Source of the DNA: Hyalella azteca
Taxonomy: Eukaryota; Arthropoda; Malacostraca; Amphipoda; Hyalellidae
Length of the DNA: 64,000 nt
Direction of reading: 5' to 3'
NCBI RefSeq assembly: GCF_000764305.2
Contig: NW_025946839.1
Location: 27,242-91,241 of the forward strand
Positions 34,789 through 46,045 of the stretch are shown here, piece after piece. How positions within the stretch are numbered: position 1 is the stretch's first letter; each line of letters opens with the position of its first letter. The notes under the pieces were generated by a model, which saw nothing but the letters and a program-made list of their open reading frames with translations, was not told the origin of the DNA and did no database searches. The translations under genes and the position numbers were made by a program.

Positions 34789-35679
34789 CGTTCGCTCGTA
34801 GTCTGTAGGCGCATCCAATATCAACCAGAGATGCACCAAGCCAGGAATGATGAACAACAGCAGCCCATAAACAGTCTGGATATTTTGCGCGTACAAGGCA
34901 AACAAGATGAGGATCAGTAGCTCGAGAGGTTCATAAACTAGGAACAGAAAGACGGGAAGAATAAAAGCGGAATGAATATTTTGGCAAGCCATTCTAACGT
35001 TTCTGATGCGATGAAGTTTCGAGCGGATGAATCCGCTTTTGTTTAATTGTAGATTCGACGGCAATACGCCAGAGGTTGAGGTCACTGCCAAATTCTTCTC
35101 ATCAAGATATATAAGTTCGCGTACTTGCAGTTTGAGATCTGCAGCGATGTATTGCAAGGCCACATTAATCCCCAGACTAACAACGCGAAGAGTTATGAAA
35201 TAAGGCAAATTCATCACGACCCTGAAGTACACAATGTCCGTTCTTTCTTTAGAATGTTTGGTATCCAAGTAGATATTGCTCATCATAGTTGACATGTTAA
35301 CAATCAAGAACGCATAAGTACTTCGACTGATCCGAGGATCGATTACTGATTTTAACGTTAAATAACGCAACAATTTAATCATCGTTCGCGTCGACGTAAT
35401 CAGGCTCAAACGGATAACTGTTATTAAAACGATGAATGCAAGTCCTTGTGCGTTAGGAGCTACGGCTAGCACGCTCCATTGAGAAATTTTCAGCATTGGA
35501 TAAGCTTTGATCGATTTCCAAATCGTGAGCACGATTTGCAGAGCAATGCTTACTCCAAGGTACACTTGGCTTTGTTGAGGAGTCCCGCTCGAAAGTGAGA
35601 AAGGAACCATCGCTATTGCTCTCATCACATGGAAATGCCAGATCAGTAGAGTACGCAGACTCAATTTTATACCTGCCAT
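34789..35679 (-). CDS. Gustatory receptor Gr-H, exon 1
   Basis: 297-codon exon from ATG at 35679 (MAGIKLSLRTLLIWHFHVMR). With exons 34134-34205, 33466-33564 and 32753-32857 the product has 388 residues. Blocks are QSQVYLGVSIALQI, LFLVYEPLELLILILFALYA and LWLILDAPTDYERT. YEPLE replaces the YEQLE of most paralogs, a feature shared with Gr-J. The exon ends ACG/GTTCGTCAAT, an unusual donor that Gr-J conserves. A downstream alternative donor cannot be excluded. The frame is intact. Gr-H and Gr-J have equal exon 1 lengths and are clear sister copies. Confidence 0.82.
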
Positions 35680-36730
35680 TTTAATCCTGAGTATTTCTGT
35701 GTTTCATATCTTAACGCATCATTCCCCGACCAATATGAGCGCGTACCTCCACCGCTGACCTGTTCCTGTGGAATAACACAGTTTGGGACCTCCAAGCTCT
35801 TCAAGATTTTAGCGCGCTAAAAAAAACAGTTTCAAAAGTATGTAATTTTCCTTAAAATGCAGTAACAATGCATTTTTCACAAATTATGTCGCATTTTACG
35901 TGTACATCGATATTATCGCCAATTTTATCTCATTATCGAGGTAACGAATTGTGTTCTTTGATATTACATCGTACGCAAAGTCCTATGAAAACATCAGAGT
36001 AAATTGCCCTACTGTTGCTCTTTTAAATTATAAATCATAAGATGAAATGAAAAAGCTTTAGTAAAATTTTTCTTATAAACAATATCGAACTTTGTCTCCG
36101 CTTAGTTTTTCAGACGTTGTAATTTATGCACAAATTCATGACAAAGATCGTGAATAATATAGCATAAAATTGTGAAGTTCTTAGAGATTGAGAAATCAAG
36201 AAATTTCGTAGATGATAATATATTAAATAATATGGTCGATGATTCCATAGAGAAATTGTGTATTCACTTGTATATATGCAACGTAATTTATTTAGTTTAA
36301 AGAGTAATTTCTGCTGTACAAGTAATGCCTTAAGTGGAGTTATCGATCAAAGACCCCCTTAGTAGCTGTTGTAAAATTTTTTCTCTGATAGGCGAGTTAG
36401 ACTTCTAGTAGGATTTGAAAATTCTAAATTGAAATTATATTGTACTTGCTATATATATACAATTATAGTAAAATGTCCCGTGCAAACCTCATTTTCGAAT
36501 TTTCTAATCCTACCAAGTCTAATCTGCCGAAGAGACAATGAGAAATTTATTAATAAGAAATATTGTCTGATCTTCAACGAAAAGTGCATACAACAGCAAC
36601 TTCTGCCCAACTTTGCCAATATTCGCACTCCTGTATTGATCATATCCCAGTTCATGCGACATTTGTATTCGTTACCAACGTTTCATCCCAATCAATAGTA
36701 TCCCTGCATTATCACTCAGAATTGTCAAGA
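35680..36730. other. Spacer between Gr-H (minus) and Gr-I (plus)
   Basis: Divergent 5' flanks of two oppositely oriented receptors. No gene was recognised. Confidence 0.45.
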
Positions 36731-37983
36731 ATGTCAACAGAAAATATTGAATTTCACCCGTGGATGCCACTTATGAAGAAGCTACTAATTCCGTCCGGAC
36801 CTCCAAGGTGCGAGACATTGGTGCTACTTTGCATCACATATGTCCAGAACACGGACGCAAGAGCTACCAGAACGAAGGTATTTTTTTGCTTATTCTCTAT
36901 AAATAATAGTTATCTGCATTATTATTCCGATGCAAAGGCCAACATTGATGTTTTAATAATTGAGCACCCTTAACCAAAGGCCCTTAACCAGATAAATAAC
37001 TGACATAACATTCAAAGAAACTCTGGATAATAAACTTACCGATTCTAAGACGTTGGATTTGTGAGAGTTTAATTTAGGAGGAGTACGAAGGCTAACAATT
37101 CAGCATTATGCAGGGATTTCACAGCTGTAACTTACAGGAGTTACAATGAAAGTAATTTAACATGTTATTTTCAGGTTGCATTAGAAAATAATTAACCGCA
37201 ATAATAAAAATGAAATAGTTTAGTTTTCGATTTTTACTTGTGAGTTATTTTTTTCGTGATTACAAATGAACTTGCTTCATTTTCTCGTCATCATGAAAAA
37301 TTTCTTGTTAACCAAGTGTACTTTTTCTTCAGCTCTACAGTACATATGTGATCGCAACAATATTTTACTGCCTACAGATTTACTACTCAATTCAGACGTC
37401 ATCGGAGATATTCAGTGGGTTAATTTCATCTTACACGGTGGCTTTCTATTCACTAATATCAACATTCACTTTGTCAGCCTTTCATCGTAAAATTTTAAAA
37501 ATACTACATCATTTGACTTTCATTTCAAGAGCTTCCACTCGAATTGCTACCTCAACGATGGTAGTTTTTGCACTCGACCTGATCTGTGATAGTTGCATCA
37601 TATACCTTGGCATCACCAAGAAAAGTGTCATCACCGTTACCGTCGTCACCCGCGCTGCTTTCCCATCATTGATTGCATCATTCTTCCAACAGTATTTCTC
37701 AGCATCACAGTGGTGATGCAGCACATCGAAAACGACAGCATCATACATGTGGCCTTACGTTCATCGAAGCCTCAGCGAGTGCAAGTTAATCAGCTGGAAG
37801 TGGTGAACCTGAAGAACTGAGTCTTGGATGACGACGGCAACTTTTGGAAGACTCGAATGTCATTTCAAGAAAACCAGAAGAATGATGCAGTATTTTTACC
37901 AATTGTTACATTTCTTATTATTCCACGGACAATGCATCTCTGGCGTCTCCTCGACTCAAAAACAGGATACAAGAAATCGGATG
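36731..37983 (+). pseudogene. Gr-I: decayed gustatory receptor on the plus strand, N-terminal exons
   Basis: This is the only receptor on the plus strand. A possible short first exon (36731-36877, MSTENIEFHPWM..., donor AAG/GTATTT) is followed, after a TTCTTCAG acceptor at 37331, by LYSTYVIATIFYCLQIYYS and TLSAFHRKILKILHHL. Near 37660 the frame must shift to continue as IILPTVFLSITVVMQHIEND. Another break precedes LPIVTFLIIPRTMHLWRLLD and SKTGYKKS, the counterpart of WLILDSQTAY. It is joined by exon 2 (38884-38952) and a frameshifted exon 3 (39504-39601) in the same orientation. The first short exon is the weakest part. No exon 4 was found before the second gap. Confidence 0.6.
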
Positions 37984-38171
37984 GTTAACTTTGGGAATTG
38001 AATACAAATTCCTGCGTTCAGTTATTATTAACTCACTTTTAAATTCAGACAAAATCCAGATCTAAGTAATATCCTACTTGCGGGCCCTTCCGATTCTGCC
38101 ATCTGCCATTTGGATGACAGTTTCATTTCCTGAGGGTCGTTGTTCTTAAGCGACCCTCCACCGACCTCGTT

Positions 38172-38434
38172 GTAGCTAATCGCTGTCTCTGATTCGGGGC
38201 TAGGTGATCGTGTAGAAAAGATTCATTGCACTACCCATCTTAGTGGCACCGCCCTCGGATATATAGTATCTAATCACTGTCTCTGTTTCGGAGCTTGGTG
38301 GTCGTGTAGGAAGAATTCATACACTACCCATCTCAGTGGCATTGAGCTCGTAGTATCTAATCGCAGTCTCTGCTTCCGGGATAGATGATCGTGCAGGAAA
38401 AATTTCTTGCACTACCCTTCTTATTTGCACAGAT
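38172..38434. repeat. About 90-bp tandem repeat, three copies
   Basis: Units start near 38172, 38266 and 38353 with GTAkCTAATC and GTCTCTG. They contain GATCGTGTAG and end near GCACTACCCATCT. They lie between Gr-I exons 1 and 2. Copies are 80-90% alike with small indels. Confidence 0.8.
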
Positions 38435-38883
38435 GTTCGCCACGATATGCTGTTGTTTTACTTTTTGATTAACTTTTTTTTACGTGATGTACAATCGTTG
38501 ACAATGAATAGTACCATAAACTCGAATAAGTCATGAATTTCACCATGTGAATATGAAGCAAGGAAACATTCCAGCATGTTATTTTATGTTGATCCTAAAA
38601 TTAATGCAGCGTCCGTCATTGGTAAATTGACATTGCAGCTGAAGTTTTCATTACATGTGATATCCCTGGTTCGACTCAATAATCTCTGTGGCCGTTGACA
38701 GGCGGTCTAGGGCGTACAAATTTTTCTACTTGTTTGAAGGATAAAAAAAGGTATAAATCGGAGTTATTGGTATTTTAGAAATTCAAATAATTCGGAAAAA
38801 TAGTTCCTCTTCAAACACTTGTAATTTTTTATCACTTAATATTAATAATACTAGTCAAATCCTGATTTTTGCTTGATTTGCAG

Positions 38884-38952
38884 TGCGATGACATCATTCT
38901 TCGCATCAGGATGCTGGTGACGAAGTTATGTAGAAACGGACGCACCACCCAA
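38884..38952 (+). pseudogene. Gr-I exon 2
   Basis: TTTGCAG acceptor, then CDDIILRIRMLVTKLCRNGR and a CAA/GTAAAT donor; 23 codons against the usual 24. The Cys-acidic start and the register match exon 2 of the minus-strand receptors. The exon itself is open but belongs to a damaged gene. Confidence 0.68.
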
Positions 38953-39503
38953 GTAAATATGACTTAAATAATGCACATGTGTGCGATTTAGAACAATAAC
39001 TATGCTACAGAAACCGGCTGGGCCAACCAAACTAGTAAAATGCTCTAAAAATTTATGGATATTAGTACGTTTTCCGATGATAGTTAAATAGCCAAAAATT
39101 AGAGACAGTAAGTAAATGCGCCAAATCAAGCAACTTTAAGGTCAGGTTATTTAAACTATACCTCATTTCTATGAGAGCAGTTAAATAAAAAAGAAAAACT
39201 ACTACCTTGAAACATTACACATAATATGTTCAGCATTCTGGCAATAGAAAAATGCGGCGAAAAATTTGATCGTACATATAAATGACAGTTAATTTATAAC
39301 TATTCTTATGGGCATGAATGCATAGATACAATTTTGCATTTTCAATTTGAACCAAGTGCGATGTTAGGGGGAATTGAGTAGTATTAATCTTTCTTTCAGA
39401 AATTTCACCAGCAGCTTATTTTTGAGCCAAAATTTTCTAACTTGTTGAAATATTTCAATGACATGTAATAGTTAAAATTCGGGGTAAATATATTAGATCC
39501 CAG

Positions 39504-39601
39504 GAAATTTGTCACCTGCAAGTTATCAAGATCGAGTTAGAGCGCATGCCTCGCTTTACGTTCTTTGGCTCTTCGAGCTGGGCCGACACTTCTTCCTGTC
39601 G
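39504..39601 (+). pseudogene. Gr-I exon 3 with a one-base deletion
   Basis: GATCCCAG acceptor, then EICHLQVIKIELERMPRFTF, aligned residue for residue with EVWQLRGIQAELERMPRFTI. A single base is missing near 39569 (TGGCTCTTCG against TGGGCTCTTCG), so the exon is 98 bp instead of 99 and goes out of frame. The GTGAGTGTTGTG donor is kept. Confidence 0.82.
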
Positions 39602-39680
39602 GTGAGTGTTGTGTGTCACAGCCACTCTTCGAGCTGGGCCGACACTGCCTCCTGTCGGTGAGTGTTGTGTGCCACAGCCA
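39602..39680. repeat. 56-bp exon-3/donor repeat on the plus strand
   Basis: One further unit follows the Gr-I exon 3 donor in plus orientation, ending GTGTGCCACAGCCA. The expansion therefore also affected the inverted copy. Confidence 0.88.
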
Positions 39681-40118
39681 GTCATTTGTTGTAATGGTCA
39701 ATAATTGGAATTGGCCCGGCGATTCATTTATTCTTATAGTCATTTATTGTAATAGGCTTTTTAGCTCGGTGCTCAATGTTTCTAATTATTCTACGGTTCT
39801 GTTTCTAAGGTGTTGTGAAGCCTAAATCTAGCGATGCCAAACAAATGCTCAAAATCAGGCAAAATTTGTAGTAAAGATCCACGCCACCCGAAGAGAATGA
39901 TACGAATTCGGTGGAGCATCATCATTGCAAATATATAATAGCCGTTGATTTCGCACTTAGTTTTCTACCTTCCTTTATTATAAAGTTTTATCACACTAGT
40001 AACAATATGAACACAAAGTACAAATGACAGTAATTTGGGCAGTACTGAAGAACTGTTGCCAGCCGGCACCAACGGCAGCACTGTTTGTTGTTGCCAGCCA
40101 GTTCCAACGTTCTCTGTG

Positions 40119-40471
40119 TCATAATTGTGTGTGTGTTTTTTTTGTGCTGGTATTGCCTTTGTGTGGGGGTACTGTGTTTAGTGTGCTGGTGTAGTATTTC
40201 TTTTGGGTTCGTATTATTTGTCTGTGTGTAGGTGGGTGGTCGCGTAGGTAGTGGCATGGGTGTTCTGTGTTGTTTATGGCTGCAGCTAGGAAATGTGTTC
40301 CTCTCTTGTCGAGGTGTGCTTCTATAGGAAGTATTTTTGTTCCAGCGTGAAGGCGCTCGATGGGGGTGCTTTGTGTGCAGCCTGTGATTATTCTGAGGGC
40401 TTTGTTTTGTAATGTTTGGAGTTTCTGTAGGTTGGTGTTGGATAGTGCGGGTGCCCAGGCTGTGCCGACAC
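40119..40471 (-). mobile_element. C-terminal ORF2 fragment of a non-LTR retrotransposon
   Basis: The frame from the gap edge to the stop at 40119 reads VGTAWAPALSNTNLQKLQTL, QNKALRIITGCTQSTPIERL and ILPIEAHLDKRGTHFLAAA, then a Pro/His/Thr-rich tail. LQNKALRIITG is a hallmark of Jockey/I-type non-LTR polyproteins C-terminal to the RT. It is a different family from the CR1-like copies. The 5' part is lost in the gap. Confidence 0.82.
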
Positions 40472-41454
40472 NNNNNNNNNNNNNNNNNNNNNNNNNNNNN
40501 NNNNNNNNNNNNNNNNNNNNNNNNNNNNNNNNNNNNNNNNNNNNNNNNNNNNNNNNNNNNNNNNNNNNNNNNNNNNNNNNNNNNNNNNNNNNNNNNNNNN
40601 NNNNNNNNNNNNNNNNNNNNNNNNNNNNNNNNNNNNNNNNNNNNNNNNNNNNNNNNNNNNNNNNNNNNNNNNNNNNNNNNNNNNNNNNNNNNNNNNNNNN
40701 NNNNNNNNNNNNNNNNNNNNNNNNNNNNNNNNNNNNNNNNNNNNNNNNNNNNNNNNNNNNNNNNNNNNNNNNNNNNNNNNNNNNNNNNNNNNNNNNNNNN
40801 NNNNNNNNNNNNNNNNNNNNNNNNNNNNNNNNNNNNNNNNNNNNNNNNNNNNNNNNNNNNNNNNNNNNNNNNNNNNNNNNNNNNNNNNNNNNNNNNNNNN
40901 NNNNNNNNNNNNNNNNNNNNNNNNNNNNNNNNNNNNNNNNNNNNNNNNNNNNNNNNNNNNNNNNNNNNNNNNNNNNNNNNNNNNNNNNNNNNNNNNNNNN
41001 NNNNNNNNNNNNNNNNNNNNNNNNNNNNNNNNNNNNNNNNNNNNNNNNNNNNNNNNNNNNNNNNNNNNNNNNNNNNNNNNNNNNNNNNNNNNNNNNNNNN
41101 NNNNNNNNNNNNNNNNNNNNNNNNNNNNNNNNNNNNNNNNNNNNNNNNNNNNNNNNNNNNNNNNNNNNNNNNNNNNNNNNNNNNNNNNNNNNNNNNNNNN
41201 NNNNNNNNNNNNNNNNNNNNNNNNNNNNNNNNNNNNNNNNNNNNNNNNNNNNNNNNNNNNNNNNNNNNNNNNNNNNNNNNNNNNNNNNNNNNNNNNNNNN
41301 NNNNNNNNNNNNNNNNNNNNNNNNNNNNNNNNNNNNNNNNNNNNNNNNNNNNNNNNNNNNNNNNNNNNNNNNNNNNNNNNNNNNNNNNNNNNNNNNNNNN
41401 NNNNNNNNNNNNNNNNNNNNNNNNNNNNNNNNNNNNNNNNNNNNNNNNNNNNNN
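40472..41454. other. Assembly gap (983 N)
   Basis: Run of N bordered by LINE sequence on the left and the 56-bp array on the right. The expected Gr-J exon 4, and any Gr-I exon 4, may lie inside. Confidence 1.
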
Positions 41455-41530
41455 CTGTGGCACACAACACTCACCGACAGGAGGCAGTGTCGGCCCAGCT
41501 CGAAGAGTGGCTGTGGCACACAACACTCAC
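41455..41530. repeat. 56-bp exon-3/donor array at Gr-J, cut by the gap
   Basis: At least one complete extra unit and part of another follow the true exon end at 41531. The array runs into the N run, so its copy number is unknown. Confidence 0.92.
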
Positions 41531-41629
41531 CGACAGGAGGCAGTGTCGGCCCAGCTCGAAGAGTCCGAAAATCGTGAAGCGAGGCATGCGCTCCAGTTCA
41601 ACCTGAATGCCTCGCAGATGTTGTACTTC
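41531..41629 (-). CDS. Gr-J exon 3
   Basis: 99 bp, phase 0. It starts EVQHLRGIQVELERMPRF and ends LFELGRHCLLS at a GTGAGTGTTG donor. The acceptor is ACTGTAG. The 5' third shows several substitutions, while the 3' part matches the other copies. Confidence 0.82.
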
Positions 41630-42116
41630 CTACAGTTCGAAAGACTGCGATTAGCTGAATGATTGGTTCAATGACTTTAGACAGTTCCCATAAGCATCAG
41701 CTATGGTCGAAGATCATTGGAAACTAATATTGAGCTCTACTGGAAATAGTGACCTTTTCGATCAATATTTCAAATTTTGATCAAATATTTTAATGCGTCT
41801 AGTTTTACCTTAAATGAGCGGAAGGCGCTTACGTTCGACACTAAATTCCATATCGCATTTTTCTTTTGATACGGTTTTTCTATGTATTATTGCATTCATT
41901 TCGAATAATGTTGATGAAAATATTTTTATAATATATTTTTACGGGGTATTTCAGGCCGTTTTACCAAAATATCGGTACATTTTTAAACTTTTTTAGAAAA
42001 TCTTGTTAAGACTGTGAATCGTGATTATTATTACAAATTCTCCCGACGTTAAGAATTCTGCGATAATGCATTAGTATTATCAATTAAACGAATCAAGTGA
42101 TCACAGGACCAATCAC

Positions 42117-42188
42117 CTTTCTCCGACATTGTTCCTCCTCGCCCACCTCTGTGATGAGTTTCTTGATAAGATGTACTGCGTCTTCGCA
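42117..42188 (-). CDS. Gr-J exon 2
   Basis: 72 bp, phase 0, starting CEDAVHLIKKLITEVGEEEQ. The acceptor is GTTGCAG and the donor AAG/GTGATT. It is sister to Gr-H exon 2. Confidence 0.83.
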
Positions 42189-43651
42189 CTGCAACCAAAC
42201 AAAGATTAAGCCTCCCTACATATTTTTATTATCTACCTATGTATATTCATTTCTGTTTCAAAAGTATGACAAAACACAACGTCTTCCTACACAAAGATTA
42301 CTGAATCTAAATTTGTTATCGTATAAAGAAGTCCATGCAGTGATTCATCAAGTTCAAACTGATTCGATAAAAATATTTGAAATATATTACAATGACAGTC
42401 ATCATTATTTCTCCGAAGCATATTTCGTAGCATCCCATTTTTTCGATATCATTTCGCTTGGCCTTTGATTTGAAAATCGCAATGCCTTTTACCTGACAAT
42501 TAATGTTTACTACTTATAATTCTATAATCTATAGCAACCCAGTACTGAGAGAATTTTCCAGTCATTTGGGCTAAAAATTTCACTGCTACAACAGCAATTA
42601 ATATAAGCACTGAGCAACGGTCAATGAAAAGGAAGCCGACTTCCGAGCAGCTTTAATAAATACAATAACTGCATCTGAAATTTTTTCGCAATAAAATTAA
42701 AAATAAATCCGTATGGCGGGGTTTACCTTTGGCACCAATTCAGTTGTACATTGGATTAAAAGTGTTGCGAAACTGTCTTTTGTAAACCCTTCGTCTTGGG
42801 AGGAAGTCAATCAATTATATTCTTACGCATATAGAGTTAAAATTAAATCAATGTCAACTATATACTCTTGGGAGATTTAAAGTAAAATTTAATACTCAAT
42901 ATTGCATTTTATTGCTTTATGCATATTTTTAAGTCTCTGTATTGTATTCAGTGTAAGGATGGGCCTTTGAAAAATAACATTTTTATTGTTCCGTCTTTTA
43001 TCTCAATTATGATGAACAGATGGAGTCAAATAATCATAAGAGTCCCACGAGCTTCAAAGCCTAGAGGCACTAATTGAGGAGTGAGGATGTTACAAATAAT
43101 TTATTTGTTTAAATTTTGAAGAAATCTAGTAAATGAAAAGCATGAAGATAGACCGTAAAATATTATATTCGGCTTTATATTCTTCATATAAGAATCACTG
43201 CCTTCTAAACCAAAAACAAATTTCTGAAATGCAAGTTTTTAACTGATTTGCAAGGTAGACAAACACAAAATAACTAGATGACAGTCACTGGTTAAGAATT
43301 ATTTATTTAAACATATATTTACGTAACATCAACTTATTTATGGCATTTAAGTTATATTCCTGATCATAAATTGCCGGTCAGATGAGCTTCTAAATTTTTA
43401 ATTAACTTGACTTAGTATTTTAACTTATTTTTAACTGTCATCGTTTTGTTTATTTCTAAAATGGTCATGGTCAACTGCGGCTGATATAATTTATAGAAAA
43501 ATAAAACAAATTGATAATTGTGATAATTGTACAAATGGCCGCCAAACTCCTACGCAATAACTCGATAACTATTGAAGCATATCTCTATTGCTCTGGAAAA
43601 GAAACCCATTTTCACTTAACAATCAAGCAATATTGGAGTTTATTGACGAAC
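42189..43651. other. Gr-J intron 1
   Basis: About 1.5 kb of AT-rich intron with no other feature recognised. Confidence 0.5.
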
Positions 43652-44542
43652 CCTTCGTATGTAGCTCGTTTGGGAGTCGAGTATCAACCAGATGTGCACC
43701 AGGCCTGGAAGGATGAACAACAGAAGGCGGATAAAAATTTGAGTATTTCCCACGTACGATGCATATAGAATGAGGACGAGCAGCTCGAGAGGTTCATACA
43801 CCAGGAACATGAGCACTGGAAGATTGAAGGCAGCGTGAAGGTCTTGCAGCGCGAACCTTATGGTACGCAGTCATCTTTGCTTGAATTGGTTAAAAACGCT
43901 TTCATTTCCCAGCAGCACACGATGACATACGCCAGAGGTTGAAGTCGAGGGGTAGTTGTTAGAGTAAAAAGCCACAATCTCTCGTATTTGCACTTTAAGA
44001 TCCAAAGCCACGTACTGCATGGCTACATTGAAGCCAAGACTCACCACACGTAAAGTGAGGAAATAAGGAATTTCCATTATCATGCCGAAATAGACAATCG
44101 CGTTTTTCTCAACGTGACTAAAGGTACTGAAGTAAACACAATAAACTGTTGTTACTGTGTTTATAATGAGGAATCCGCTAGTGCTAACGCTAATTCGGGT
44201 TGCAACAGCTGATTTGGTAACCACATAACGTAATACTTTGATGAATCGTCGTGACGACGCCAGCAAGCTCAAACGAATCACTAGTATTAGAACGAAGAAC
44301 GCGAGTCCGTAGGCTTTCGGAGCAACTTCTATCACGACCCACTTGTTTATTTTCAACGATGGATAAGTTTGTATGAACTTCCAAGTAGTGAGAACGATTT
44401 GAAAAACAATGCTTGCTCCAATATGCACTTGGCTTAGTTTTGGCCTTCCGCTCGAGAGCGAAAATGGAGCCATCGCTGTTGCCCTCATCACGTGAAAATG
44501 AAAGATAAGTAAAGTACGTAGACTTGGTATCGTGTTAGCCAT
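43652..44542 (-). pseudogene. Gr-J: gustatory receptor first exon with a single in-frame TGA
   Basis: From ATG at 44542 (MANTIPSLRTLLIFHFHVMR) the frame is open to a TGA at 43871-43873 (codon 224). It then continues in the same frame through LRTIRFALQDLHAAFNLPVL, FLVYEPLELLVLILYASY and HIWLILDSQTSYIRR to an AGG/GTTCGT donor. The full exon is 297 codons, the same as Gr-H, with no other lesion. The context is AGA TGA CTG. It may be a young pseudogene, a segregating null allele, an assembly error, or a receptor made by stop-codon readthrough. Exons 2 and 3 are intact; exon 4 is not visible and may be in the gap. Confidence 0.8.
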
Positions 44543-45050
44543 TTTAAACGTCTGAGTCCCCGAGTGTCGTACACTTCTCTCCCTCTTGAAGTGTTCCTTG
44601 CGAATGAAATGAAAGGAAAAGTCGTATAACTTTAGCCCTTAATGGGTCAATAAAATTTGCCTCCGCGGATTGAATTTTTATCACGAGCTGGTCATTTTCC
44701 TCGTTATTGAAATAACTTCGTATTTTATGCAACGTCAAGTCAAGTTAAGTGGACTTCGACAGTGTCAATCAATTTAATGCTTAGGTACTGAATCACTATA
44801 TTTTTCACGCTCCACACAATAACGAAAGAAAATGTTTGCCAAACTCTATACTGTGCAGGGATAAAAAAATTCAGATTGACAAGTAGTTCAGTCTTGCTGT
44901 TAGTGAGTGTTTGTTTAATAAAAATCGTCGCAAGGGCACATAGAAGAAAATACCTTGAATAACGCCGCTAGTTACCTACGAGTTTAAAGAGTTCATTAAC
45001 CCCACAATAGGTTAAGGTAATAAGTTACTACGATAAGGTAATAGCGGTTT

Positions 45051-45280
45051 CAGCGTTTAGAAGGCCCTAGGCCTGTCGCCGATTCTTAACATCGTAGAAC
45101 ATCCACAGCTTGTTGCGGGCTCGAACTCGCAACTCACTGCTACAATTCTGCTGTGCTTAACCGCCCGGCCTCCTTGCCGATTCTGACCGGAAACTGGCGC
45201 ACGGAGCTGGGTTTGAACCCGCGCCTCTCTGTGCCAATCTTGGTACTCTGAACTTTAACCACTGGGCCACTCTGCCACCG
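45051..45280 (-). mobile_element. tRNA-derived SINE
   Basis: Reading minus from 45280: GTGGCAGAGTGGCCCAGTGG, then TTAAAG (A-box-like) and GGGTTCAAACCC (B-box-like). A second tRNA-like block (GGGCGGTTAAG ... GAGTTCGAGCCC) follows. The tail is GAATCGGCGACAGGCC and GGGCCTTCTAAACGC. ATAGCGGTTT (45041-45050) and GTAGCAGTTT (45281-45290) flank it as a decayed target duplication. It is not a functional tRNA gene; no cloverleaf was resolved. The tail resembles the CR1-like LINE 3' end. Confidence 0.75.
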
Positions 45281-45290
45281 GTAGCAGTTT

Positions 45291-46045
45291 TACTTGCAAT
45301 AGAAAAAAACGAGTTAGAATGTTACCACTGCAATCGGGGTGACATTTGTTATGTTATTTAAGACTTTCTTGGGCCGCCTTACACAAATTTAATTATAAGG
45401 TACAGCTCAAAAAGTAAGTTCTCGTGATCCATAGCCGCATCAACCCTGGCATAACAGTAATCACCATTCAATATGCTGCCTTCAGACATTCATATATTCA
45501 AGTGGCCTTGAATTACAAGAAACGAACACATATGACCCATTAATAGATCGTTAAGCAAATATAGTGCCTCAAACAGACTGTATTGACATACATCACATTC
45601 AAAAATAATTTGTGAAATAGTGGCTGTTATCATAGAAAAACCATTTATCATTTTTTATAAACTATATTCTATTTTGTGATGCACCTCCGCTAATGCTCAT
45701 CAGCTAGTGATTATCCAATAGCCTATAGCTAACGTTATATGCGTAATGAAAAGTGAGGTGTTTAAATCTGGGTCACTCTGTCGAAGAAAGAATGCAAAAT
45801 GTAATAAAGTTCTCTAATAATCGGGGGTTTCAACTAATAGATCTTAAATTCACAGGTATTTGCGTTTGTGCGTTTTTATGATGGAAGGAAAAGGATTCAA
45901 TTTGGCAGCGGTTTTACTTGCAATAGAAAAAAAACGAGTCAGAATGTTACCACTCCAATCGGGGTGACATAAATTTATGTTATTTGAGACTATCTTGGGC
46001 CACAGTACACAAACTTAATTATTAGGTACAGCTCAGAAACGTAAG
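45291..46045. repeat. Pair of direct repeats of about 130 bp
   Basis: The block TTACTTGCAATAGAAAAAA ... CAATCGGGGTGACAT ... AGGTACAGCTCA occurs at about 45290-45416 and again at about 45915-46041, roughly 85-90% identical. The roughly 500 bp between them show no gene. They could be ends of an unknown element or a segmental duplication. The SINE inserted beside the first copy. Confidence 0.75.

Noticed and set aside
39991..41662. Frames of 360-510 codons across the second gap
   Set aside because: They join a LINE fragment to the Gr exon-3 repeat through N. They are not real genes.
45051..45280. A functional tRNA gene
   Set aside because: A- and B-box-like sequences are present, but no consistent cloverleaf was found, and flanking duplications with a LINE-like tail mark it as a SINE.
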